Assembly (NCBI GenBank): GCA_023265235.1
Contig: JAHFUF010000050.1
Location: forward strand, 1-10,066
Length of the DNA: 10,066 nt
Reading direction: 5' to 3'
Origin: Blastocatellia bacterium
GTDB lineage: Bacteria > Acidobacteriota > Blastocatellia > Chloracidobacteriales > JADJPF01
Shown: one piece after another, positions 1-6,143 of the stretch
How positions within the stretch are numbered: position 1 is the first letter of the stretch
Layout of the letters: every line of letters begins with the position of its first letter
Translations under genes and position numbers: made by a program
Notes under the pieces: generated by a model
Database searches by the model: none
The model's input: the letters and a program-made list of their open reading frames with translations, nothing else
Told to the model about the DNA's origin: nothing

Positions 1-227
1 TAGCATTTCATCATTCATAGTTCAAATCTTAACCTACTAGGTTCTTTTTCAGAAAAACAAAATATCTAATCAATCACAGTAAAGCACAAAATGTGATATT
101 ATTGTCAACTTAAAAATTATCAAGCAAGTCTTACCTTTTTCTGACAAAAAATTACCGTTTTTAACAGGCTTTCTTTCAAATCAGCCATAATCTTATGCAC
201 TAGGGTGCCAAACCTTAAGGAGGGTTC
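1..227. other. Leader region, possible divergent gene start at left edge
   Basis: No complete gene is present here. On the minus strand an ATG at 18-16 opens a frame reading M-N-D-E-M-L to the window edge, so a divergent gene could begin here, but six codons cannot prove it. A compact dyad AACCTA-C-TAGGTT lies at 31-43, just upstream of that possible start. The rest is A/T-rich. A weak plus-strand promoter could be TTAACA (161-166) with CATAAT (186-191), but the 19-base spacing is long. A strong Shine-Dalgarno AAGGAGGG sits at 217-224. Confidence 0.3.
31..43. promoter_or_regulatory. Perfect short dyad, possible operator
   Basis: AACCTA-C-TAGGTT is a perfect inverted repeat around one central base. 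It has almost no loop, so it suits a dimeric protein-binding site better than an RNA hairpin. It lies about 13 bases upstream of a possible minus-strand start codon at 18 and far from the plus-strand gene at 228. No regulator is identifiable. Confidence 0.25.
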
Positions 228-1613
228 GTGAAAACATTAATAAAAAATGGTCGAATTATCACAGCAGTAGATGATTACAATGCCGACTTACTTATTGAAG
301 ACGGTACAATTTCTATGATTGCTCGTAAAATTGATATAGAGGCCGACAAAGTAATAGATGCTAGTAATCGCTATGTTATTCCTGGAGGTATTGATCCTCA
401 TACACATATGGATTTGCCTTTTGGTGGAACATCTTCCTCAGATGATTTTCGTACAGGAACAATCGCAGCAGCCTTTGGAGGAACAACTACAATAATTGAT
501 TTTGCCGTACAATCCCACGGTCAAGCCCTTAATCAGGCTTTAGATGTGTGGTTTGCTAAAGCAGAAGGCAAAGCAGCTATTGATTATGCATTCCATATGA
601 TTTGCACAGATTTACCTGATAGTCGATTGCCAGAAATTAAAGAGTTAATTAGACAAGGTGTAAGTAGCTTTAAGCTATTTATGGCTTACCCAGGAGTGTT
701 TTTAGTAGATGATGGCACTATTTTTAAGGCAATGACCACTGCTTCTGAGGCTGGCGGGCTTATTTGTATGCACGCAGAAAACGGAGTAGTGATTGATGTT
801 TTGGTCAAACGTGCATTAGCCGAAGGCCGCACAGCACCAAAATATCATGCTCTTAGTCGTCCTACTAAAGCCGAAGCCGAAGGAACTGGCCGTGCTATTG
901 CTTTAGCAGAAATGGCTAATGCTCCTGTTTATATTGTTCACCTTAGCTGCTATGACTCACTACGTAAAGTTATAGAAGGTCGTGATAATGGCATTGCTGT
1001 TTATGCTGAAACCTGTCCGCAATATCTATTTTTAGACTATAGCTATTATGAAAAACCTGAATTTGAAGGAGCTAAGTTTGTAATGACTCCTCCTTTGCGT
1101 GACAAAGAAAATCAGGAAAAACTTTGGCAAGGGCTTAAGTTTAATGACTTACAAGTAGTTTCTACAGATCATTGTCCGTTTTGTTTTAAGGAGCAAAAAG
1201 AATTAGGACGTAATGATTTTTCTAAAATCCCTAATGGTGGCCCAGGTGTAGAGCATCGCATGAGCTTAATCTTTAATGGCGGTGTAGTTGGTGAGCGTAT
1301 TAATGTAAATCGTTTTGTTGAAATTACTTCTACTGCATCAGCAAAAATCTTTGGCCTATTTCCACGTAAAGGAACTATTGCTGTTGGCTCAGATGCAGAT
1401 ATTGTTATTTTTGATCCTAATGAGGAAATGGTTATTAGCCGAGAAACTCATCATATGAATGTTGACTATAGCTGTTATGAAGGAACAACTGTTCGTGGTG
1501 TGCCTAAAACAGTGCTTTCTCGTGGCAATGTAGTAATTGAAAATGGAATTTATCTGGGTCGTCCTGGTGATGGTCAATTCTTAAAACGAGGGCTTTTTAA
1601 TTCGCCTAAGTAA
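228..1613 (+). CDS. Dihydropyrimidinase / D-hydantoinase
   Basis: This 461-aa cytoplasmic cyclic amidohydrolase has the usual length for the dihydropyrimidinase/hydantoinase family. The family hydrolyses 5,6-dihydrouracil or dihydrothymine to N-carbamoyl-beta-amino acids, the second step of reductive pyrimidine breakdown, and often accepts hydantoins. The binuclear metal site is visible: H58-T-H60 in a GGIDPHTHMD block, K149 (the lysine that is carboxylated) in SSFKLFMAYPG, H182 in MHAENG, H238 in VHLSC and D314 in STDHCPF. Y154 matches the substrate-loop tyrosine, and N337-GGPG precedes the C-terminal beta-sandwich. The GTG start is supported by AAGGAGGG at 217-224, only 3 bases upstream. 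No dihydropyrimidine dehydrogenase or beta-ureidopropionase gene is in the window, so the exact substrate is uncertain. Allantoinase and dihydroorotase are less likely because the motifs match hydantoinases better. Confidence 0.93.
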   Translation: MKTLIKNGRIITAVDDYNADLLIEDGTISMIARKIDIEADKVIDASNRYVIPGGIDPHTHMDLPFGGTSSSDDFRTGTIAAAFGGTTTIIDFAVQSHGQALNQALDVWFAKAEGKAAIDYAFHMICTDLPDSRLPEIKELIRQGVSSFKLFMAYPGVFLVDDGTIFKAMTTASEAGGLICMHAENGVVIDVLVKRALAEGRTAPKYHALSRPTKAEAEGTGRAIALAEMANAPVYIVHLSCYDSLRKVIEGRDNGIAVYAETCPQYLFLDYSYYEKPEFEGAKFVMTPPLRDKENQEKLWQGLKFNDLQVVSTDHCPFCFKEQKELGRNDFSKIPNGGPGVEHRMSLIFNGGVVGERINVNRFVEITSTASAKIFGLFPRKGTIAVGSDADIVIFDPNEEMVISRETHHMNVDYSCYEGTTVRGVPKTVLSRGNVVIENGIYLGRPGDGQFLKRGLFNSPK

Positions 1614-1618
1614 ATTTT

Positions 1619-1634
1619 AGGTATGTATCTACCT
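1619..1634 (+). terminator. Weak hairpin after the dihydropyrimidinase gene
   Basis: AGGTA (1619-1623) pairs with TACCT (1630-1634) around a 6-base loop, 6 bases after the stop codon. The stem is only 5 bp and no T-run follows directly, so efficient termination is doubtful and read-through into the VOC gene is possible. Confidence 0.2.
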
Positions 1635-1761
1635 TTAACAAAAAGGGCAGACACATAGGTTTGCACATTTTCATCAATTTAATACTCCTAGAATTTGCTT
1701 TGTAAGTAGTTGATTCTAAAAGAAAAAGTAAGCAATTCATATAGTTTGAGGAGGGAAAATA

Positions 1762-2196
1762 ATGGATATTGGTCTGACTCATATAGCACTAACTGTTACT
1801 GATATCGATCTTAGCCTCAAGTTTTACAAAAAATATGCTGCTATGCAGGTTGTTCATAGACGCAAAGACACAAAAACTAATAGCGATGTTGTTTGGTTAA
1901 GTGACTTTACACGTCCATTTGTCATTGTACTTATCAAAGTGGAGAAAGTTGGGACATCATTAAGCCCTTTTTCGCATTTGGGTGTGGGTTGCTCTTCGCG
2001 TGAAATTGTAGATGAGTTATGTGGTCAAGCACTCGAAGAAGGGGTACTTGTCAACGAACCACAAGATTATGGACATCCTGTTGGTTACTGGGCATTTCTA
2101 AAAGATCCTGATGGACACACACTTGAGCTTTCTTATGGGCAAGAAATTGCTTTTACAGTTGATGAAGCACAAAAACACAATACTGAACAAGGTTAA
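1762..2196 (+). CDS. VOC-superfamily (glyoxalase/dioxygenase fold) protein
   Basis: This 144-aa protein has the length and layout of a single-chain vicinal oxygen chelate protein with two beta-alpha-beta-beta-beta modules. Module 1 opens with LTHIALTVTD (H7) and D-x-x-x-S-L-K-F-Y. Module 2 opens with SHLGVGC (H72) and ends in KDPDGHTLELSYG (E122). By eye the four-ligand glyoxalase I pattern is incomplete: the glutamate expected near the end of module 1 falls in hydrophobic FVIVLIKV (53-60). That leaves a His-His-Glu triad as in FosA-like and extradiol-type VOC proteins. The substrate cannot be told from sequence, since family members include glyoxalases, epimerases, dioxygenases and resistance proteins. 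GAGGAGGG at 1748-1755, 6 bases upstream, fixes the start. It lies 148 bases after the dihydropyrimidinase gene, so it may share its transcript or have its own promoter. Confidence 0.85.
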   Translation: MDIGLTHIALTVTDIDLSLKFYKKYAAMQVVHRRKDTKTNSDVVWLSDFTRPFVIVLIKVEKVGTSLSPFSHLGVGCSSREIVDELCGQALEEGVLVNEPQDYGHPVGYWAFLKDPDGHTLELSYGQEIAFTVDEAQKHNTEQG

Positions 2197-2218
2197 ACGC
2201 TTGAACGCCTGTTCAGTA
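2181..2218 (+). repeat. Inverted repeat spanning the VOC stop codon
   Basis: TACTGAACA (2181-2189) is perfectly complementary to TGTTCAGTA (2210-2218) with a 20-base loop containing the TAA stop. A competing short hairpin, TGAAC (2202-2206) with GTTCA (2211-2215) around a GCCT loop, uses the same right arm. No T-run follows. The two structures are mutually exclusive, which could affect mRNA 3'-end stability, but no function is demonstrated. Confidence 0.4.
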
Positions 2219-2287
2219 GCATCATTAATTATCTGGGCGTTAATTTAACTGAAAGATATTTACCACTTCTTTATAATCTCTATTTGT

Positions 2288-2320
2288 CCAGCATAATGAA
2301 CTTATGCTGGCATTATTTTT
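2288..2320 (+). terminator. Intrinsic terminator between convergent genes
   Basis: A perfect 9-bp stem, CCAGCATAA (2288-2296) with TTATGCTGG (2302-2310), has a 5-base loop TGAAC and is followed on the plus strand by CATTATTTTTTG. This is a classic rho-independent terminator for the VOC transcript, about 92 bases past its stop. The T-run lies within the last codons of the opposing pseudouridine synthase gene. Read on the minus strand the same stem follows that gene's stop directly, but with no U-tract, so it would be a weaker terminator in that direction. Confidence 0.8.
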
Positions 2321-3146
2321 TGCTTTCTTTAATTTGCTTTTGATTTTCCCTAAATTTTCTTTTTTGTAGCATTTGTATGGTTTGAGCCAAATCTTTTGGT
2401 ATTGGTGACTCAATATTAACTTTTTTATTTAAAAGTGGATGCTTAAAACTTAGCTCACTAGCATGCAAAGCTAAGCGTTCTATTGGAAGATTCCTCTCTA
2501 CTACATTTTGTTGATTCACTTGTTCTTGCGTATTTTCACCATACAAAGAATCATTTACAACAGGCAAACCAAGCCAAGCAAGATGCACCCTGATTTGATG
2601 AGTACGCCCAGTAACAGGAAAAGCTTTTAATAAAGTATATTCACCAAATCTTTCCACTACTGCAAAATTTGTTATAGCTTCGCGACCATTTTTTCTATCT
2701 ACTACCATCACTCCTATAGTTCTTGGATGTTCTTCTATTGAGACATTACAAGAAAATATGTCTTCTTCAATGTCTCCTTTTACTAAAGCTATATAGGTTT
2801 TGTCTACTTGTCGTCGTTCAAAACAACCTGTCATTTGACTTAAGGCAGTACGGTTTTTAGCTAGCAATAATACCCCGCTTGTATCAGCATCTAACCGGTG
2901 AACATTAGCAATAAAACGTAATACTCGACGACGTGCCCAAGGTGCACCCATTTCAATACCTTCTCTAAGCATTAACATTAAATTACGGCTAGTGTTCTCC
3001 CATTGTATAGGAGCAATTAAATAACCTGCTGGTTTGGTAATTCCTAGTAAATGACGATCTTCATAAATAACTGGAACTATTAGTTTTGTGCTAAGTCTGA
3101 TTGTTTCAATTCTTTCTGGTTTTGTCTTCTGTTTTTCCTGGCTCAT
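2313..3146 (-). CDS. RluA-family RNA pseudouridine synthase
   Basis: This 277-aa enzyme isomerises uridine to pseudouridine in rRNA or tRNA. The RluA signature VHRLDADTSGVLLLAKN is present, with catalytic Asp at D86 in H83-R-L-D. The conserved KTYIALVKG block contains Y118, and GRTHQIRVHLAWLGLPVVNDSLYG begins at G180. There is no N-terminal S4 RNA-binding domain: the catalytic fold begins near residue 24 (VPVIYEDRHLLGITKPAG), after a short lysine-rich leader. The target uridine cannot be assigned. The ATG is the only usual start codon before the catalytic core. It lies inside the upstream amidohydrolase gene (41-bp overlap), so its translation is probably coupled to that gene. The Shine-Dalgarno is poor (AGGA well upstream on the minus strand). 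The role is ordinary housekeeping, unrelated in function to its upstream neighbour as far as can be seen. Confidence 0.92.
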   Translation of the reverse strand: MSQEKQKTKPERIETIRLSTKLIVPVIYEDRHLLGITKPAGYLIAPIQWENTSRNLMLMLREGIEMGAPWARRRVLRFIANVHRLDADTSGVLLLAKNRTALSQMTGCFERRQVDKTYIALVKGDIEEDIFSCNVSIEEHPRTIGVMVVDRKNGREAITNFAVVERFGEYTLLKAFPVTGRTHQIRVHLAWLGLPVVNDSLYGENTQEQVNQQNVVERNLPIERLALHASELSFKHPLLNKKVNIESPIPKDLAQTIQMLQKRKFRENQKQIKESKK

Positions 3147-4071
3147 TATTTGTTTGATTTCCTGTAGGTTGATTAGGGGTAGATTCTGAAAGGTGAAAAA
3201 TTTCTACTGCATTGTTATGAATAAACTGTTGGAATTCTATAGCTGAAATAGCTTTTTTTACATTTTTTATAGTCTCTGTGTATGTATCATAATGGCTTCT
3301 ACCATAATAAGCAGCATCTGTACCAAAAATTACTCTATCTGCTCCAACGGCTTTTATAGCTCTAATTATATCTGAGGCTTCTACATGAGAAATTTCTAGG
3401 TAAATTAATGCATCTTTTTTTGTTTTCGCTTCTTTGGCTACATTAATAGCTTCATCGTGTTGGGTGTTAAAGCCCATATGATAAAGGACAAAAGGCACAT
3501 TAGGGAATTTTTTTGCTGCTTGGTAAATTACTCCAGCACTAGAACGCGAGCTACCACCACAATGAAAAAGTGCAGGGACTTTATATTTTTCACATAACCT
3601 TAAATAAGGAATAACTGACTCAGAATTGGCGGGAAAGTTATTAAAATCAGGATGAAACTTTATCCCATAAAACTTTTTATCTCGCAAGAATTTTTCTGCT
3701 GTTTCTGCACTCGCGCCTTTTGCACCAGGTTTAGCCCAAAATAAAGGTTTAAGCTTAGGGTTTTCACTAGCTACTTTTGCAGTCTTTTCATTAACTGTAA
3801 CTTCATCACCATCAGCAGTTACCCCTGAAAGTGCTGCTCCATCAATATTAGAAATAAAAGCATATTCAATTTTACTTTCTGACATTGTAGAAAGCAGACT
3901 ATTTAGGCTTAAATCAAAGCCTTTAAACTCCCCTATATGGGCATGAACATCAATAATTCCAGGTTCATTAATATGTTCAGGAGGGTTACTATTTGGTGAA
4001 CAACTAAAATTACTTGTATTTAACATCACAGCAATTATCATAATTGGCAAAAAGAGTAGTAATCGTCGCAT
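3106..4071 (-). CDS. Exported or membrane-anchored amidohydrolase-family (amidohydrolase_2) TIM-barrel protein
   Basis: This 321-aa protein belongs to the metal-dependent amidohydrolase_2 group (hydrolases and decarboxylases). Visible metal/active-site elements are D41-V-H43-A-H45, GIKFHP (K138, H140), FHCGG (H170), YHMGF (H198) and GTDAAYYG (D252). The HNNAVEIFHL helix is typical of the family's C-terminus. The N-terminus MRRLLLFLPIMIIAVM is a positively charged, hydrophobic signal, followed by C24 in NFSCSPNS. The cysteine suggests a lipoprotein, but the residues before it are a poor lipobox, so cleaved export or simple membrane anchoring is equally possible. The last 25 or so residues are polar (N, T, Q, P, K) and coincide with the overlap with the pseudouridine synthase gene. 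The substrate is unknown. On the coding strand AAGGAGA lies about 14 bases before the ATG. A TATAAA-like -10 candidate lies at 4118-4113. Confidence 0.82.
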   Translation of the reverse strand: MRRLLLFLPIMIIAVMLNTSNFSCSPNSNPPEHINEPGIIDVHAHIGEFKGFDLSLNSLLSTMSESKIEYAFISNIDGAALSGVTADGDEVTVNEKTAKVASENPKLKPLFWAKPGAKGASAETAEKFLRDKKFYGIKFHPDFNNFPANSESVIPYLRLCEKYKVPALFHCGGSSRSSAGVIYQAAKKFPNVPFVLYHMGFNTQHDEAINVAKEAKTKKDALIYLEISHVEASDIIRAIKAVGADRVIFGTDAAYYGRSHYDTYTETIKNVKKAISAIEFQQFIHNNAVEIFHLSESTPNQPTGNQTNNEPGKTEDKTRKN

Positions 4072-4231
4072 TTGGCCAGTAATTTTCTCCTTAATGTTTT
4101 TTGTGAAACTGTTTTATAACAGAAAAAGAAAAAAATCTCACTAGGAAACCTCTGACTGGTAATTTTTCTAGTCAGCAAGTTTTATCCGTATTTTAGCTTG
4201 ATAGAGTTTTGATAGAGTTTTGGAACACACT
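4072..4231. promoter_or_regulatory. Divergent intergenic region with hairpin and tandem 11-bp repeat
   Basis: This region separates the minus-strand amidohydrolase from the plus-strand DUF692 gene and must hold both promoters. It contains a possible minus-strand TATAAA (-10) at 4118-4113. A plus-strand stem-loop pairs CTGACTGG (4152-4159) with CTAGTCAG (4168-4175), 8 pairs including one G-T, around an A/T loop. A tandem 11-base unit TTGATAGAGTT occurs at 4198-4208 and 4209-4219, immediately before the DUF692 start. No small cysteine-rich peptide gene is visible: the longest start-containing frame I found is 16 codons (from 4094), has no ribosome binding site and encodes no cysteine. Confidence 0.4.
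4198..4219 (+). repeat. Tandem duplicated 11-base unit before DUF692 gene
   Basis: TTGATAGAGTT occurs twice head-to-tail with no mismatch, ending one base before a TTG codon that could be an alternative start of the next gene. It may be a slippage duplication in the leader or a paired binding site. Only two copies exist, so function is unproven. Confidence 0.5.
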
Positions 4232-5095
4232 ATGACTAAATTTTTTGAAAAGCTTGCAAAAGTTCCCTGCTTAGGAGTAGGAATTTCTGGAGAATTTGGT
4301 TCTGCTAGTAAAGGAATAGACGCTTGCTTATTGCAAGAAAACTACCCTGAATTAGTGCATTTCTTTGAATATGGTGGCGATTTAGAGCGTGGGCTAGATG
4401 AACATGTTCGTCGTTGGGCAATGACTGGGCTACCTACTACGTACCATTTCTTAGATGTGAACATTGAAGAGCGTGTTGATCTAACTAAAGATTGGCTAGT
4501 TAATACAGTAGAAATGGCTAAAGAAATAAATGCTGCTTGGGTTTGTGGTGATGCAGGGCGTTGGCATTTTGGTAGGCGTGAACGTGGTCATCAAATGCTG
4601 ATGCCTCCTATTTTGTGTATGGATTCTGTCTTAGAGTCGGTGAATAATATCAGGCAAATACAAGAAGAATCAGGTTTTTGTTGCTTGCCAGAAAATCCGC
4701 CAGCAGTTATTTACCTAGGCGAGATGCATATTTTAGAATATTTTGCTGAAATTGCTGAGCGTGCTGATTGCGGGTTACTACTAGATTGCGCTCACCTAGC
4801 AATTTTCCAACATAGCCGAAAACTTAGCCCTCTAACAGGCTTTGACAATTACCCTTTTGAACGTGTGATTGAGCTACATGTTGCTGGTGGGACATTAACA
4901 GAAACTAATGGTTACCCCTATATAGATGATGATCATTCGCCTGAGCCAATAGAGGCTACTTGGGAGATTTTAGAGTATGTTATTTCTCGTGCCACTAATT
5001 TAAGAGCAATCGTTTATGAATGTGAGCATAATATTTTAGAAGAATGTTTAGATAATTTTGTTAAACTGAACCAGCTTTTTCCTTTCACAAAATAG
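4232..5095 (+). CDS. DUF692 / MbnB-TglH-ChrH-like multinuclear iron oxidase
   Basis: This 287-aa protein is recognised by the DUF692 order of motifs rather than close identity. Characterised members (MbnB, TglH, ChrH) are TIM-barrel, multi-iron oxygenases that act with a partner protein on cysteines of a ribosomal peptide. Visible candidate ligands, numbered from ATG 4232, are E46 (FFEYGG), H72 (TYHFLDV), D107 (CGDAGRWHF), E154-N155 (LPENPP), D185 and H188 (LLLDCAH, where many relatives have Asn), H216 (ELHVAGG), D232-D234 with H235 (IDDDHS) and E263 (VYECEH). The metal set therefore looks intact. The ATG at 4232 is preferred because GGA at 4222-4224 sits 7 bases before it. TTG at 4220 would add four residues. 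The next gene begins 44 bases after the stop and is probably the partner. A xylose isomerase-like TIM barrel of other function is the main alternative. Confidence 0.75.
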   Translation: MTKFFEKLAKVPCLGVGISGEFGSASKGIDACLLQENYPELVHFFEYGGDLERGLDEHVRRWAMTGLPTTYHFLDVNIEERVDLTKDWLVNTVEMAKEINAAWVCGDAGRWHFGRRERGHQMLMPPILCMDSVLESVNNIRQIQEESGFCCLPENPPAVIYLGEMHILEYFAEIAERADCGLLLDCAHLAIFQHSRKLSPLTGFDNYPFERVIELHVAGGTLTETNGYPYIDDDHSPEPIEATWEILEYVISRATNLRAIVYECEHNILEECLDNFVKLNQLFPFTK

Positions 5096-5101
5096 AAAAA
5101 T

Positions 5102-5133
5102 CTAATCAACTAATAGACTAATCAACTAATTGC
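5102..5133 (+). repeat. Four CTAAT motifs in perfect 8-base phase between the DUF692 gene and its partner
   Basis: CTAAT recurs at 5102, 5110, 5118 and 5126, separated by CAA, AGA, CAA and ending TGC. Seen differently, a 13-base direct repeat CTAATCAACTAAT occurs at 5102-5114 and 5118-5130. The array occupies most of the 44-base gap and lies directly before a gene that has no recognisable Shine-Dalgarno sequence. It could be a slippage product or an unstructured A/U-rich ribosome standby site. Confidence 0.6.
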
Positions 5134-5139
5134 AAAATA

Positions 5140-6000
5140 ATGAGTTATCATACTTTACAACATTTAACTGTAAGACTACTTTTTGATGAAAAGTTTGTCC
5201 AATATGTTTATGAAAATCCTGATAATGCACTCTCTGGTTTAGACGTAACCAATCAAGAAAAACAACAACTCTTAGCTATAGATCGTCGTGCTTGGGGATA
5301 TGATCCACTAAGGCGATTACGTACAATGAGAACTCTAGTAGAAGAGTTTAAGGTTTCTACTACAATAGTGTTGGCGGAAACCAAGAAATTAGCTTTTCTA
5401 GAAGAATTTTTTTCTAGCCAAGCATTTCATCAATCAATTCAAGAGCGTGGTTCAATGGGGCTAGCTTTTGCTGATTATTTATCAGAAAGGTTTCGTAAGG
5501 GAGAGCTAAAGACTCCACAACTTTCTGATGTACTGAGGTTAGAAACCCTAATGGCACGTTCTAGGCGTAATTTATCTCAAAAAGTTCAGATTCCTATCCT
5601 ACCTGATATTTTAAGAGAAGACTTAAAAATAAAATTTGTTCCTGGTGCTGATGTAGGAGCGTTTCAAGCCAATACAATTGCTACTATTCAAAAAATAGAA
5701 AAATACCTTTTTGAAGTAAACCTAATGCCTGCAATGGTTTTATGCGATGATGCCCCACGTTTAACCAATTTACCTATGGTAGAAGCAAAGAAAAAGTCTT
5801 ATCTACTTTGTGTACCTGCTGCTAATGGAGTTTCTCTAGTCAATATAGAAAAAGCAGATTACTTAGTCTTAATCGAAGCCCGTTCTGCTTTAACCATTCG
5901 ACAAGTCATTGAACGTGCTTTGGCTAGCGGTGTAGCAAAAGCTAAAACCCAGGAAATAATAGCAAGAGCGTTAGAGGAGCAAACTTTATACTTATGCTAG
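5140..6000 (+). CDS. Putative partner protein of the DUF692 enzyme (uncharacterised)
   Basis: I do not recognise a named family with certainty. The 286-aa protein has two visible parts. Residues 1-145 are predominantly helical: LTVRLLFDEKFVQYVYENP, GLDVTNQEKQQLLAIDRRAWGYDPLRR, then FADYLSERF and LSDVLRLETLMARSRR. The last block resembles the helix near the end of the N-terminal domain of DUF2063-type partner proteins that accompany DUF692 enzymes. Residues about 150-286 form a mixed domain ending in YLVLIEARSALTIRQVIERAL plus a final helix, reminiscent of a small winged-helix or peptide-recognition fold. There is no signal peptide, membrane segment or metal motif, and only three cysteines, one at the C-terminus (YLC). 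The pairing is inferred from position: 44 bases after, and on the same strand as, the DUF692 gene. The ATG lacks a Shine-Dalgarno and follows the CTAAT array. Confidence 0.6.
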   Translation: MSYHTLQHLTVRLLFDEKFVQYVYENPDNALSGLDVTNQEKQQLLAIDRRAWGYDPLRRLRTMRTLVEEFKVSTTIVLAETKKLAFLEEFFSSQAFHQSIQERGSMGLAFADYLSERFRKGELKTPQLSDVLRLETLMARSRRNLSQKVQIPILPDILREDLKIKFVPGADVGAFQANTIATIQKIEKYLFEVNLMPAMVLCDDAPRLTNLPMVEAKKKSYLLCVPAANGVSLVNIEKADYLVLIEARSALTIRQVIERALASGVAKAKTQEIIARALEEQTLYLC

Positions 6001-6143
6001 CAGTAAGCCATTATGAATCTGACAGTTAGTTAATCTAACAGTTCTGCCTAGCTGACTACGAGGGAAATTTTTTTTATGTTATTATGCTGAGTTTAATTTC
6101 TTTACCTAAATCATAAACATCTTAAATCCTTGGTGGTAGAAAT
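6001..6143 (+). promoter_or_regulatory. Gap before the hopene cyclase gene: weak hairpin, T8 run
   Basis: GTTAG (6025-6029) and CTAAC (6035-6039) form a 5-bp hairpin. The outer sequences around 5996 and 6050 (GCTAGCAG versus CTGCCTAGC) are imperfectly complementary, so a larger stem over the partner gene's stop is possible. A run of eight T lies at 6068-6075 but is about 28 bases past the hairpin, so this is at best a weak terminator. The cyclase promoter must be here or upstream; no convincing -35/-10 pair was seen. Open frames in this gap are trivial (six codons or fewer). Confidence 0.3.

Noticed and set aside
141..170. Imperfect inverted repeat CTGACAAAAA / TTTTTAACAG
   Set aside because: It has two internal mismatches and is otherwise an A-run facing a T-run, which is expected by chance in such A/T-rich sequence.
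1389..1577. 62-codon minus-strand open frame inside the dihydropyrimidinase gene
   Set aside because: It lies wholly antisense to conserved C-terminal coding sequence and its product shows no recognisable family features.
4094..4144. 16-codon frame considered as a RiPP precursor for the DUF692 pair
   Set aside because: It has no ribosome binding site, contains no cysteine, and ends in a basic low-complexity stretch.
5102..5133. CTAAT array considered as a CRISPR or iteron cluster
   Set aside because: The unit is only 8 bases with 3-base spacers and four copies, too small for CRISPR repeats and with no replication gene nearby.
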